Part shown: positions 14,401-29,800 of the stretch, in pieces
Position numbering within the stretch: position 1 is the stretch's first letter
How the letters are laid out: each line of letters opens with the position of its first letter
Source: Diadema setosum
Lineage: Eukaryota > Echinodermata > Echinoidea > Diadematoida > Diadematidae
Direction: 5' to 3'
NCBI RefSeq assembly: GCF_964275005.1
Contig: NC_092686.1
Location: 47,980,627-48,044,626, forward strand
DNA: 64,000 nucleotides
The notes under the pieces: model-generated
Database searches by the model: none
What the model saw: the letters and a program-made list of their open reading frames with translations, nothing else
Told to the model about the DNA's origin: nothing
Position numbers and translations under genes: made by a program

Positions 14401-17400
14401 GAAACGTACAGAGAGGTGAAGAACGCTGGATCCTGCCCCTTAGGGGTAGAGTAATTATGAATCATTCCTGATTGGTGACAAATCACTCATAAACAATGTG
14501 TAGGCTGAATGGAGTCAAGGGCACTGTGTGGGCACACACAGCCAACTCCTCAGGCAAAGCACTTGATTTAGCTTGGCACTGACTTTGTCTTACTGGGAGG
14601 AGACAATTTACCTACAGAGAAATGTCTTAAATTTTCATGAACTCACGTTGAAGAAAAATTGAGCTCATGACATTAACAATCATTGTATAAACAAGCAAGA
14701 TTGCTGGTATTCATGGTATTATTATTAAAGGTCTTGTTTACCTTTGGGAACAGTGATTTAAAAAAATTTCAAGATATGACATTTAATGCATATGTGTAGG
14801 TCTGTTGTACCACAAAACATCCTATCATAAAAATTTTTCATGATAAAGCCTAAAACATATGGAGATATCTGTATTCTTCTCGATAAACTGTAACTGTAGA
14901 TGGTTTAGTCTGGAAACATTTTCATTGTAACTATTTTTCAATTTTGTATATTCAACAATACTTAAAGATAATAAAAAGTTTTGGTACCTCAAAAGTTTCC
15001 CTGAATTTCCTTGTCTTAGTTTGTGTTTCAGGTTAAAGTACCTTTCATATAACTAACACTGTGAGACTTACTCGCCCCAAAGTGCTCTCATGTCTTAGTA
15101 ATCATGCAATTAACTGCGACCAGCAGCCCCAAACGCATTGCGTAATGGGCCTTCACATTGTAGCATTCAGGATCATGACAGATTTAGTATTGCGGGTAAA
15201 TATCAACTTAAAATCCAAAAATTTCTTCAATTTGAAGACTTACCAATTCAGTTGAAGTACACTATTGAAAACAGGCTTCGGGCAACGTTTGGTCGAGAGG
15301 ACCTTGGGAGAGCTACATACACTGAATACTACAGCCAGTGCATGCGAACACATCACATGCGCACAAATTTCAAATCCATGAAGGGATAAGATGTTTGTGT
15401 GCGCATGCACTGGCCGTAGTATTCAGTGGATGTAGCTCGCCCAAGGTCCTCTCGACCGAGTCACATTCAGTCATCAATTCGAACAGAAAGGGACTATTGG
15501 CAGAACCAAACGTTGTCCGAAGCCTGTTTTCAATACTTCAACTTAATTGGTAAGTCTTCAAATTGAAGAAATTTTTGGATTTTAAGTTGACATTTACCCG
15601 CGATACTAAATCTGTCATGATCCTGAATGCTACAATGCGAAGCCCCATTACGCTATGCGTATGGGGCTGCTGGTCGCAGTTAGCTATGCGTATGGGGCTG
15701 CACGCTGCTGGTCGCAGTCAGTGGTTTCGTACAATACTACCTCGCCGCCGTACGGCGGCGGCTCTGATACGAAACCATTATTGCATGATTACTAAGACAT
15801 GAGAGCACTTTGGGGCAAGTAAGTCTCACAGACAACGTACTTTAACCTGAAACACAAACTAAGACAAGGAAATTCAGGGAAACTTTTGAGGTACCAAAAC
15901 TTTTTATTATCTTTAACATCAATTTTACCGATTCAAATTTTTACAGTTGTTGTTTCTATTCCTAACTCACATTTTAGAACTATTTTAAAGCACTAATACT
16001 GTTTTTTTCTCATATGCAAATGGTAAATTATGCCTTTAATTCTGCAACATTGCATCATACATCATACACACACAAACTCAAATTTGATGCCTCACTACCT
16101 TAACATATTGCACGGACTTCTATAAAGATTCAAGACCAAAACAAGAATTGTATGTATCCATGATACAGTAAATGCTTAAGAAACTGAAATATCAAGGCCA
16201 TAAATGCATGTTAATGCATGGACAACATTAAATTGACCTAAATGGGAACAAAACATAATTGATTGATGGAAGAGGCAAGACAATCTAATCATCTGTAGTC
16301 TGTTTGGTGTGATCACTTCACTTAATTGATTGCATTGAGTGTCTACCATCTGTGTCCTCAGGGAATGTTACCCCCAAAAACCTCCAGCACACTTTGGTTG
16401 AACTAGCAGTTGATAAACAATGCACATGTCGTGATCCCCTTGGCAAAACCATGTTTTAGCAGGTATCACAGAGGTTGTAAGGCATCTCAGAGACATACAA
16501 AGCATCCCCAAAAATGGAAAAGAAATTTTGTTGAATTTTTCACAGCTGATAAAAGTTTGAGCTGCCATCTTATTTTAAATCTACTTCACTAACTAAATGT
16601 CATCTTTCCATTCCTTGTAGTAAGATACTAGCTGTAGACTCTCATTCACAATTCTAACAAAAATTATTTTTACAGTACAAATTACACTTTATGTGGGTTT
16701 GAATGGGGATTAGGGCCTACTAAATGACATGACCAATTCTTGAATTGATACACATTTGTAGCAATACTCTTAAACTTCAGCACTGGAACATATTACCTTA
16801 AATTCAGCCACCGAAGCTGTTTTTAATATTTACATTTTAACACTACCAGATGCAGTAGTACAATGCATGTATTTTTTCATCACTAATTGCCTCTTGCTTT
16901 GTTTTGTTTTGTTTTGTTTTTTCTTTAAATGACAAAATATATGAGATGGGAGCCCTCATCCTCCACTTCTCTATCATCATATACCACTGCGGGATGGTAA
17001 TGTGTTTGTTTGTTTCATTTCCCATCTGAGAAGACGGCTGGATAGCCTATAGATATTCAGCTGCACTACAGTTGTAGCTGGTCTTCCATGGGGTCCAGCT
17101 GGATGTGAGGTGGGACCACTTCATTGAGTTACTCGCCTTGCTCTTTGTCATGAATGAATGAATCTTTTATGTGCATGAGTTGTGTCTCTCTAACATAATT
17201 CTTCAATTGTTGTTGTTGGTGTTTTTTTTTTCTAAAATGTTAACAACTAAAATGTATGCTTGGATTTAAAGCCACTCTTGATAAAAAAAAAAAAAAGAAA
17301 TGTCTTCCTAGTGTTCTCATAGTCCTGTTTGCTGTTGCTAGTCTTACAGTGACACTCAAAAGTGCCTGGACTAAATGCAAATAAGCATTCAGAAGAAAAC

Positions 17401-17801
17401 TTTGATGACAAAATCTCTGTAAAATACATATATATAACCATGACCAATCTGCAGAATCAAGTAAACAAGCCAAACACTTACACTGAGCTGAAGAACTATA
17501 AATGTAAATGAAGACTCGATCCTTTCAACCACTCATTCTTGCAGCTCATCATTCTGGAGGGTTAACATCTCCTTGTTCTCCCACAGATTAGGATTAGCAG
17601 AACTCTGACATGAAGCACTGTAAAACCAGTTCACCAAGCTGAATAGCTGTCCATGGGGTCATTGTACTCTGCTGTCTAACAGGCTTTGCAAAACAGTAAT
17701 GGCTTACAATGTTTTTACCAAGTGTGTTCATTATTGACTGTAGTTTCGTTTCTTCAAAGATTTTATGTTTGTTTGGATGGCACAGCACTGGGAAAATCTC
17801 C

Positions 17802-17851
<50 letters not shown>

Positions 17852-20800
17852 GGGGGGGGGGTCATAGCTAGGTGGACAAGATTACATAAGAAATCTGTCA
17901 AAATAAACCAATTTCCTCATTGCAATCACAGGGTGAAAACATAAGTGGGCACTAGCAGCTTGAATACATGATTTGTATATTGATAATCAATACAAAGCAT
18001 GGTGGTCAAATAAAGCAATTAAAGGGGAAAAAGCACCAATTTTGCATTCATATTTCTGCCAGGAGACCTATTTTGGTAAAAACTGAACTGGCACTAAACT
18101 TTTAGGCTGAAAGTGAAACTCCCATTCCCTCAGACCCTACAACTGACTGCAAATATTTCATCACAAAATCAATCTGAATATTGTCAACTGAGAACCAGAA
18201 GGGCGCTATCGCAATTTTGAGGGGTATCAAATTATTGGTACATATCATGTTGTTGGGCTCCATCTCCCCTACATTATGTTATCTACAATATTTCAAATTA
18301 TTTTCATTTTCAGTAAACCACAAGGGTGCTATCTAACCTGATATTTGAAACAATGCTTATTAATCTACCCACTTTAGATTAAATCAGCTTTTTCTTTCGT
18401 GAAAATTGATTGTTTCGTTTTTATTGTTGCTGAAATCTTACAATGCGATATCGCCCTTCTGGTTCACAGCTGGCAATATCGTGAAGTCTCTCTCTTCCTC
18501 CCCCACAACTTGCCCCAGTAAAAGTACAATTAAGTAACTCTGCCCCTCTGAGCTCACATAACAGAGATCAGAACCCAGACACTTTTAGGGAATTGCTTTT
18601 CGTTTCGTGGTAGCAAGATTTCTATGTCTTCAAAATTACAACTTGAAAAGCATACATTTTCCTGTGAATTCTATACATACATGTACATATGTAAGAAATG
18701 CATGAAGCCCCATGGGTGCTACATTGCAATTAGTGACCATTATAAAACGATGACTGAGAAAAATCTGAAAAACAATTTGACAATGCCCTTGTTGCAGTTA
18801 AGTAGGCCTTCTGGAACAAACCAGAATTAAATCTATCACCATTGATATAATATGACACATCAACATATCATAAGACCATGATGATAGATCCCATTTCATA
18901 AAGATATGAGTTTTGATGTGCAGGGCAGGGTCTTTCTATGGGCTGTCATATTCATTGTGGTTTGGGTTGGCACACTGCCACATATATACACGTAGTCATC
19001 CTTGTAATTGAATATTCTCATTCAAAACACTGTTTAACTTTCATGTTAATTACAGACCATGTCTTGACATGGCTTGAGTCATAAAGTGGATGAAAGATTA
19101 CAAGAGTTTGTCATAATCTCTACTATTAAAAAATGAATTGCAAAACATGCACATTCCATAAGGGTGATACAATATTGTACATCTTGACAAAAAGATGAGA
19201 CCAAGAAACGTAAAATGGAGCTACGGTATATGAAATCATCTTTTAATTGAATTCATTTTGGAATTAATTAGTACTGCAGAAGTATCAATTACAAAGGTCT
19301 TTGCTTTGAACCTGTGGATGCATAATAGAACACATACATATTGTACATGTACAAAGCTCTAATACATGCGCACAAGTGTGTGTGTGTGTGTGTGTTCTTA
19401 GTCCATACTACAATGTACACACAATCGTGTGACACAGTTTTCTTCCTCTACATATGTACCCCGTACAGTTTCTATGAAACAAACTTCCTTTTATATGGAC
19501 ACTTATCAGGTTGACATTGCATACTTCTGTTCAAGATAAGTATTCATGTGATTTCTCCTCTCACTGCCCTGCTTCAGGAGTGCAAGCAAGAGCTAATGTT
19601 CGGAAAGTAATATTGGTAAAAGCTGAATCTAATTGTAGATTACATGTAAGTACAAAAGGTATACAAAACAAAGCTATGTACATACGGCCTGGTAATAATT
19701 ATGAACACTAGTAAATCTTCAAAATCAACAATCTTACAGAGTATATATTGATTCAATAAATTATAATTTCTACTAATCTCACACACTTGTAACTAAAATT
19801 GTATTGATATATTTTGTTTCCCTCTGTAAGTCCATAAAACAAAGAAAAAGATGCATACAGATTTCCATAACATCACTGTCCAATCAAACTAAGCAGTTGC
19901 TTGTGTAAGCATACAATGCTTTTTTTTTCTTCTAGCCATCTCTGTGCTAATGGATAAAAACATGCGTCTTTAGTGAGCCTTCCTTGATCATGTCCTGACA
20001 AACATATAAAATATGTATCACATATTATACTCACCAATAGAAGGTGACTTGTAGGGATATTTGTCTGGTATATCTACTCTGACTTTCCATACTCCTCCTT
20101 CGTACGGTGCTAGGCGGTTAAAAAAAAGTCAGAATAATACATGAGAACGGAAGGAAAAAATGATGTTATAGCATTACCTTGCAAAACATTACACAGTTTG
20201 TGCTCGTACTAAAATATGGAGACTTTTATCAAGCAATAAATCATGAAGAAATGTCAAACCAACAATAAGTAGATGGCATCATCTTTCAGCCTAGCAGTCG
20301 GAAATGACGGTAAGGGTGATAAAAGTGTACAATTTTAGACAGGTGCAAAGAACATTGAATATACACATGGGAGAAAAAAAATACTAATAATTTTTTTGAA
20401 TACATATCTACTGCAGAAAACAAAAACTTACAGAATATAAATTTCTTTGTTCGAAAGGGCAACACGGATTGATAGCAAGGACAGAGTATAAGTGCAGGAG
20501 ATAGAGACGAAGAAAATAGATTTCCCCGCCGACATAAAGCCTCCATAGATTTAGGGCAATGTTATGATAGGATGACAGAGTACTGTCCATGAATAATACA
20601 ATGGCTGAAAAGAGAGAATATCATACGAGTACAATATATTGCACACGAGGATGGATGGAGATCTGGAGTAAATATGGCAAGACACAAGGTAATGATTATC
20701 ATAATTGGATGATACCTGAAGACAGCAGGGCAAACTGACATGGTCTTCATCAACCTTCAACAAACTGTGTACTCTCAGAAAGAGATTCAATACATGTACC

Positions 20801-23800
20801 TTCATGTATTTCAGTCCTACCTTCCCAGTATGGATAGCCGTACTGAAAAACATCAATATTCTGGCCCAGTTCCCGTGCCATAACAGGCATGATGATATTT
20901 CAGTGGGAGCAATAAACTACCACTGATTTCAAATGGATTGACCAATTGAAATCTCCTGGGTCATTTCAAGAGCTAGCAGGAGGCATTGTGTGTCAGCTGA
21001 TTGTGTTTGTGGACTGAACAGATTCAAAAGATGTATAGCTGCCATCAACCATGTATGCAGCTCAAATTTGACAGTTTAAAGCATTTCACATGTATACATG
21101 CATCACTGACACAAGCAATAAGTGTAGTTATTGAGTAGCAGTGAGATTTGCCAAGCCCAAATTGGCATCATGTAGAAGTAATAAACCACTGACAAGCATT
21201 TTACCTCTTTTTTTTTTTCAAAAACAAACATGGTACATTGGAACAGCTTTTATCACTTAATACACTTGTAACAATCCTGAACAGCTAATATGTGATATAC
21301 ACAGGGAGCTAGAAAGAGATCTAGATTACATGTATGAAATAAACAAATCAATCAACTAATCAATTAATTTGATAAATTAAAAATGCAAGCCACAGACAGA
21401 CAAATACAGATCACAGGGCTGACAGAAGACCGTTCATAAAGATGAATGCGCTAATTAAATATCCATTGGGTCATACTGTGTTAAAGGGACTGTACAGTAC
21501 TGGTTGAGGTGAGGATTCAGGTTTATATAAACATTCCTAAGTGAGAAAATGAGAACCCTTGAATATGAAATATGAAAAAGCATGTAATTTTAAGAAGAAT
21601 TCAACGTTTATTTGATGAAAATAGGTTTTCAAATGGCTGAGATATCCAAAAAGGTGATAATAAAAGGCGACAGGCCATGCCTTTTATTAGGATCTCTTTG
21701 TTTCACCTTGTTTTTGGATATCTCAGCCATTTCAAAACCGATTTTCATCAAATAAACTTTTGATTCCCCTTAGAATTGCATGCTCTTTGACATCTCATAG
21801 AGTGGTTTCTGAATATCTTGCAAAATGTTAAAAGCTACGTAAATCTTCACCTCAACCAGAACTGTCAGTCCCTTTAAAGGGCTTAGTCAGAAGTGGGATT
21901 TTCTGCATAAATGCTCTTTGTGACAGAGAAGCAGAGTATAAAAGGAACATTTTGAATAAATCAATAGACTGTGAGATAAAAGAGTAAAGAGTACAATTTG
22001 AAGTATTATTGCAGAATTGCAGGAGGCAGGATCTACATTCTATTCAGGAACTCAGCATGATGAATCATATACTACAGCTGTACCTATCACAATGACTCAA
22101 TACCATGGCATCATAGGAAGATTGCAGACCATGTCCTTCTAGACCTCTAATGTCTATGTTTTCTAGATCTCTACAGTCTAATAGGGAGATGTGTGACGAG
22201 ACTGAATTCTTCTTTCAGGAGTGCAGAATGGGGGCATGACAAGATAAATGTCAGACACTTAACCTGCTAAACACAGAGTATTGGTTATCAGTCTTGGATG
22301 TGAAGTCATTACATCCTTTTTTTTCTATTCCCTTTCTTATTTCAGAGAAATAATGACACCAGCATTCATGCAATCATGTCAATCATGTGCATGCTGCAAA
22401 CACAGCATAATCATTAATAGAATATTTTTCCTCTCTATGCATAAAATATTAACAAATGATACAGGAGGAGCCTACTGATGTGCAATGAATGAGTATTGGA
22501 CTATAAAGTGCATGTGATGCTTTAATATCGACGAAATAAGATCACTGAAACCCATGCACTGCAACGGAACATATTATTTCACTGGGCCAATCACGAGTGT
22601 GCTAGCAATAAGTTGTCGCCTATAATCAGGTCAGTGCAAATGAACCCTGACATGGCCTACTTCTATAGAGAGAAATTATTTTTCTCCCCCACCAGGCAAT
22701 CTTTTCCAAGCTCCTAGCTCTTCCTAATACTCTTCCCTGCATCAGAAAAACGCCAGGCAACCTCTAGATGTCTTCAGACGAGTTCATCTACCTCAGTTAA
22801 GTGCGTGTAAAAGCCATAAATGTCTGATCAAGCATCCACCACATAATTGACACAGTCAGTGAGGGGAGAATCAGCATTAATGCTCCCTTGATAAATGATC
22901 ACCGTCTTCCCCAATTATGCTCTAATACGAGAAGTTATTCACACTTTTTCATTTCCAACTGTTAGAAATCTCATTGTGTGGTTGTATAAGAACATAATCC
23001 CACATTATCATCTTGGTGCAGTTAACATGTAGACAGCACCAGCCACCAAGAACTGTTCTCACATACTACATGTACATGTACATGGCATGTAAGAGGCACA
23101 AAGTTATTTTGCCTTCAAATCCATCCCATTGTTTTTAAGATATTTTAGAATACCAGGTACTGAAAGTCATATTCACAGTCAAAGGAAAGCCGCAATTCTT
23201 GTCATTTTCATGAATTTGCATAATACCAATCAATACATACGGTATATACAAAATTATGAAAAGTCATGATTTATGTACCTTAAACACAAGTATACCTGCA
23301 GAATGATATTATCAAACTCTGCAAAACATAAGGAAAGGGCAGTCTGCACTGCAGAAAGTTGCATAAATTATGCAAACTGATGAATAGAGTGCAATTCAGT
23401 GAAACTGCATGTAAATCTAGAACAGTAAATGTGGTTAAACTGAAGAAAAGACGATATCCATTAAAAAAAGAAAGATAAATACATTTTCATTCATGTTTTT
23501 TTTTCTTTTGGCAATGAGTGTAGTCACACTTCAAGAGTGCAACAGATGACCAATGACAAATACATCCAAAGGTAGATGTTGTACGCAGCGGGCTAATTCT
23601 CTTAAATCATCATCTTTAATAATATGCCTGAAATATAAAACCATGCATATTAAGCATTGAGTGAGTAATCACATAACAATGTAGAAAAGCACTGATAAAT
23701 TTGTGCAAGTCTGCATCTCTATTATCATTATTATGATTTTAAACTAAATGAGAAAAATATGAAATCACACAATACTTACTTCCTTTGGGTCCGTAGAATT

Positions 23801-26800
23801 TGACTAGGAATTCATTCAGCCCACCTAACATTGTCACTTCACGTTTGGTTTCAATCCTGTTGTTGCAATCAAAGTCAAGGAATGGCTGTACAAATGTGGT
23901 GCAATACTGAGTGAATCGCTTCAACAGCACAACTTTAAGATCACAGTACTGTATAAGTGGAAATTTTCGCAGTGTCGAAATTTTCGCACATTTCGTGCAA
24001 CCAGAACCTAGCGCTAAAATAAAGCATGTGAATATTTTTGCTTGCCATGTGTTCCAGTAGTTGATGTCTTGATTCCGCAGAATTAACCGGCTGCACGAAA
24101 AATTAGTCGTGCGAAAATATCCACTTTTACAGTATCACTCGATACTGAGATTATGAGATTAGCAAATATTTACTAGAAAGTGCCAATTTGCAATAAACCA
24201 TTTTATACACTGTTTTCCAATTTAGGGAAAATATGTATTATAGTGGGGCTGATATGTGAAAAAGATGCTCACATCCGGCGGAAAGTATGAAATTTTGCAC
24301 ATAGGGGTATTTTGGGGCGCTGATTTCAAAAATTGTCGGATCCAAGAGATCTGGCCACGGGGTCGGCCGCCATTTTGAATTCTAATATGGCCGCCGTCAA
24401 AGATCCCTATCTTCAGTTCTGAATGACATTTAAACCATTGAAATTTGATACATAAAGCATGGTGATAGGATGACTTCAATAACAGACTCATTTGATATGT
24501 CTGACAAGCTGCACAGCAGCCAATTTGAATTTTCCTGTAGTTGCCATGTTGGAGTGTTGAAAATCTCTATCTCGGGTTTGTAAATTAGGCTACCTGATTG
24601 AGTGCGCGCTGCTGTATTTACATTGTGACATCAGTGAAAGGTGCATTGTGCTTCATTTTTGCTGCACTTTTTGGCATGCCCGTGAATGTTAGCAGTGATG
24701 TTTGTCTTCGCAGTCATATTGGAATTCAAAATAGCGAGCATTGCGTTTGTCAGACACATCACATTAGTCAATTTTTAAACTCAGTATGTTAATATACTTG
24801 TTTGCACCTAATTTCACCGCCACTCACCACTTAGAACTCGAGATAGGGATTTTGAACATTTCGTCGAGGGGGCCATATTGGAATTCAAAATGGCGGCTAT
24901 TCGATGTTTGTCAGACATTTCAAATGAATCTATCATCAAATTCAATATGTCAAAACGCTCTTGCGTACCAAGTTTTGGTACCACAGGTCATTCAGAACTG
25001 AAGATAGGGATCTTTAAATTTGTTTTGTGATGGCGGCCATATTAGAATTCAAAATGGCGGACGACCCCGTGGTCAGATCTCTTGGATCCGGCAATTTTTG
25101 AAATCAGCGCCCGAAAATACCCCTGTATGCAAAATTTCATACTTTCCACCGGATGTGAGCATCTCGACCAATTTTTGCTACATATCTGCCCTACTATTAC
25201 AAGAGTATAGATGAACATAACATAATAAACATGCCCACAGCAGAAGTTTCTGAAATACACAAATGAATACAAGACAATATTACAATGTAGTTACTGGCAA
25301 AATGAACAGAATAGTACAATTTACACTGAACATGTACAGCTGTTAACGTGTGGTTGCATTGTGAAATGTTTTTACCTCCATCAAGGGAGGAGGTTATGTT
25401 TTCAATACCGTTTATTTGTTTGTCCGTGTGCAAAATAGCTCAGAAGGATTTGAACGAAAATTTCAGGAAAGGTTGAGAATGACACAAGGAACAGATGTTT
25501 AATTTTGGTAGTGATCTGGAAAATTTTATGGATTTTATAACGGATTTTCTATATTTTGGCAGGTAGGGTCAATGAACTTGGGAGTTCAAGCTGCGCATTT
25601 TTGAGGTTTTCATATGCGCACTAAGGTTCGTGCTCTAGTTTTTGCGAGGGCGAGGCGCGCCACGCAGCTGGAAGTTGATGACGTATCAAAAGGCTTCTGT
25701 ATTGGGAAATCGGGCGACTTTCAGCATGCATACGTACATGTAAGGGTGGAAACACAGAACAATATAATGATCTCTATGGAAGAACAAGATCATTGGTAGA
25801 AATGAACTGCTTGGCGGAGGTCTGTGCTCTCAGAGTGCTTCTCTAGTTTGCAAATGGGAACACATGGTTACCAGAAATCATGACAAAGAACTCACAAAAA
25901 AATCATGCTCTTCATTCAAATAATGGTGGAATACATGACATACATGTAAACACAACTGGCTATTTGACATTACCTCCCCTGTTACTTGATGTTTGAATCA
26001 AATACAATGTACTGCAAAAATATCTCCCATTCGAAAACAAACAAGATGTCAGTTGCTTTACCTTGTGACTCTCACACAGAGGGAAAGTGTACTATGTTTG
26101 CATGATGTCGCCTGCTTTCATTCAATACCACTATTTCACACAACTATGCTGTTTCAGATTTCCTGGCTTTATAGCACCTAGAACATTTTTAAGGTGCAAT
26201 ATCATCCAAGTCAGTCGATCTATAATTTAACCGTTACCAGAAGCAATGAAAAAAAAATGCTGTTCTTTAATCATTAATAAAATTCCAACAAGGACATTTT
26301 ACTCTTTCATTATCTGCCATTTCTTACTCCCCCAATTCATTGCACCAGACTTAACATGTGACCTCTTCCATCGGCTTGTCACAGGTAGAGCTCTTTATCT
26401 TCCTTCAGAGCTGAAACCTTGTTACAAACGTCAACATCATTTCTGCTCCCCGAGCGCTAGTACTTTTTCAACTCTATGCCACCAATTTATTCAATTATCT
26501 CCCTGTCTAGTTTTATTGAGGCTCGTACACTCCACATTCATTCTGAGAAGCAATAAATAAGATGATACAGACTCCCCATAGCATGGAGGAACTGTCTACC
26601 TGCTAACATGTTTGAGGCAAAGCATACATGTCTTGTTGCGGTTAGTGGAATTTAGTGAAGCAGCGGTGCAGTAGGCGGGCAGAATCAGCTGAGACAGACT
26701 CACCACATGACTAATATGAACATCACATTGCTACAGCCAGCAATAAATATTTGACGAAATCACTTGTGACTTGTTTGTCAAGTTTGTACGCTGTGGGCAT

Positions 26801-29800
26801 GTACGACCCTATCACCTCATTAGACCTTTAAATCCACTTCCACTCCTACCTCAATTCCTGCTTCACCACAAAAAGTGCTCAACCTATCTGAGGTTAGGTT
26901 TAGACCGACAACAAAAACATGACACAGAGGTAGGAGATGAATAGGAGAATACTAATCAGAATATGATTTGAAATAGAATGGCAGAGCCTTCTCACACTAA
27001 AAATACTTTACTATATCTATGTCATTATAGGGCGTATATTATTTCTTTCTTTCTTTTTTCAATTTGCTGTGCACATCACAGGTAGGGCAGCCTGCTGTGC
27101 TTGTGACTGAGATTTTCAAATTGCATGACATGAAAACTTGTAGGCAAAAATGGCACACATCCTCTCATTCACAAAAATGCCTGTATGCATATAAATGCGA
27201 TATTATGACTGTTCCTTATCTTACAGCCATCTCAGATACATTGTAAACAAAACCTGAACTTAACTGCTACCCACAATAAATGGAGATCTACTTTAGCCTA
27301 CAGTATTCTAGACAGAAAAGTGGGGTTTAGTGTATTTTCAATCTCTTTCAAGTTGGCAAAAAGACAACCACTGAACTCCAAACGAAACACCAACCGTGTT
27401 TTTTCAGCCTCCCTGTGGAACAGGTTCATGGCTGCATGCATTTTGGCTTTCACACAAAAGCAATCAAGTCTGTTTACAAAGCCCAGGGAGGAAGAAGAGA
27501 TTAGAAAGAGGGAAGGGCTACCAACCATTGAGGGGAAAGGTACTACCTGTGAACCCTGGCAATCCCATTACTGAATCAGCTTTATTGATTGCTGCTGTTT
27601 TTCTGGAGGCCAGATCATCTCCCAGTGTGGAATATCAGATATTCCTTCTCCTTACAGTGTACAAGTCTGACTCTCACTCTCAGTCCCACACCAACAAATA
27701 CACGGGGGCACTGCCAAACTGCAGTGCACAAATTCTGACCCCCTAACCCAAATACATCCACTGCATTTTTCTAGTTCTTATCTTAGGTGTCCCTTTAAAC
27801 CCATGAAAGGAGATCTATGATCTGTAACCTTTCTCTAACAACAGCCTGCCATGCACAGTATGTTACAGACATTTCAATCACATTATGTATGTTTACAGCA
27901 GGTTTACCTGAAAGACAATTTTCAGCCTTATTAACTTCTCCGTAGTTGGAGATGATTAATTGTCATACGCCAAGTAGAGAGGGTAGGGGCTTTATATGTC
28001 TCCAAGATTGGGGGGGGGGGGGTGTTATAGGTCATGTGAGAAACACACCGCTATATGATCGGCGGTATTTTGTCACACGATTCACATTCAAAATTCGCAC
28101 ACAAAGTTTTGAATTGCCACCCTAAGCACTATAAAACCTGAAATGTTTCGTGAGAGCGAAGATTCACGAAATTAAAATGTATGCAAAAATTCTCGTCTAC
28201 AAGTATGCATTGAATACCACAATTTAATATTTTGCAAAAAATTTGATGCTGCGAAAAAGACAGTCGGCTCGAATTCACAAAAAATTTATGCCGCGAAAAC
28301 ATCTTCCTTTACAGTACGTGAAGATATTTCAGTATGTAATTCATGGTGTATTTCATGGTGTATTCACATTCACATTACAAATTACCGCGTGAAATACTGT
28401 GGCATTAGATGGTCAATGTGAATGCACCTCATGATACATTCCACTGCATACTGTAAAACTTTCATTCGCGGCATGAAATTTTCGCGAACTGCCACTGGCA
28501 TTCAATGCATAGAGTGTAGACAAGAACTTTTGTGTGCATTTTAATTTCGCGAATTTTGGTGCTCACAAAATTCGCGAAATTAAAACACACGCAAACATTC
28601 CTCGGTCTACAGTACCCAGCACTCATCTAGCACACCTGGGCAGAGACAACCATGAGTTAAATGTCTTGGTTGTGGATAAAAGTGTTACTGCAAAGCTTCT
28701 ACCCTGGACTTCTTATTGAAAGTACAGTTGATATCCAACAGACCATGCCATCCCCATATGACATGTCACTTGATCTAGCACATAGCAACTTGATCAGTTT
28801 TCTTCTCTCCATATATACAGAGCTCTTCGCTCTTCTTTGATCTCTCTAGATCTCTCTTGTGGCTTGTCAAACCCAATGCCAAGAGGTTTTATATAACATG
28901 GATACTAACTATCAATTATATCAACATGACATGACCATCTGCAATGCTCTGCAATCCTCTACGATCAACTTTTGTCATAATAACACACAATGGGCTATTT
29001 CAGAGGATATAAACCACGCTTTGTAAACTGATTTAAACATTTTTATAATCAAAACAAATACTGTGACTTGATGACAAGTATATTGGTAGCTTGTGGTAAG
29101 GGTAAATTCTCTTAAAGTTCCTAAAACTCAATCATTACAAATACAGTGTACATCTGTGTACTTTCCTTCAAATCTACCAGGACTATTTTTGTTTCTACTT
29201 TCATTACTGTACACAAAACATTATGAGCATTTTTTTTTTTTAATAAAGACAAAAGGCACACAGTCTGGCATTTAACGACCCTCATGGACAGTTTGAGGGG
29301 AAAAAAAATCATCCATTGCAAAATAAAAGACTCACACAAAAAAAGCTGATTTACAGTATATTACTGTACATTAAGATATTAAAGATAAAAATAAACTACA
29401 TACATGTATCTGTGTGTGTCATCTATACAAATCTATCTGTGATTCTGGTATATCTTTCACACAGAAATGTCAATGCAAATGAAGATTAGATACACTGTAA
29501 AACTTGCTTTATACAGGGTGGTCCACAACTTGAAATTTGAGCATGTTGCAAGCTCAGAATCAGAGAATATTGCAAAGCGGAGCGCACATCACGAGCACAT
29601 TATAGTATACAATATTTTGCAGCGTATCTCTCTTTGTGCTGCTTTCATTCAATGTTCTCTCTCATATTTTGCCCACAAACATCTTAGTACATGTACCAGG
29701 TAGTTTGATGTTTCTTATCATGTTTTGCACATGTTTTTCAGATGTTTGAATACATTTTATTTTGAGCTTGTTGCAAATTCTTTAGGATGTTGCATGGCAT

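Larger units (their letters stand above)
14966..15912. mobile_element. 947-bp foldback element with TTAA target-site duplication
   Basis: Begins AGATAATAAAAAGTTTTGG and ends with its exact complement; the outer 76 bp of the arms are identical, and similarity continues inward for over 400 bp per arm to a centre near 15370. TTAA flanks it at 14962-14965 and 15913-15916, and the empty homologous site has a single TTAA. TTAA-specific insertion is characteristic of the piggyBac superfamily. No transposase frame is present, so it is non-autonomous. Confidence 0.88.
14725..16039. mobile_element. TTAAAGG-ended element, copy 2, split by a nested insertion
   Basis: 14725-14965 matches the left two thirds of 2615-2971 and 15913-16039 matches the right third, ending GGTAAATTATGCCTTTAA. 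The interruption is the 947-bp foldback element at 14966-15912. Comparing the copies gives the pre-insertion site as CAACACTTAACATCGATT. Confidence 0.88.
13264..20034. other. UBE2H intron 3
   Basis: GT..AG intron, 6.8 kb. It contains a 86-bp inverted-repeat element, a nested TTAA element block, a 274-bp inverted-repeat element and CT and GT microsatellites, each listed separately. No exon recognised in the rest. Confidence 0.8.

Noticed and set aside
15061..15802. Four plus-strand frames
   Set aside because: They lie in the arms of the foldback element; arm symmetry explains them.
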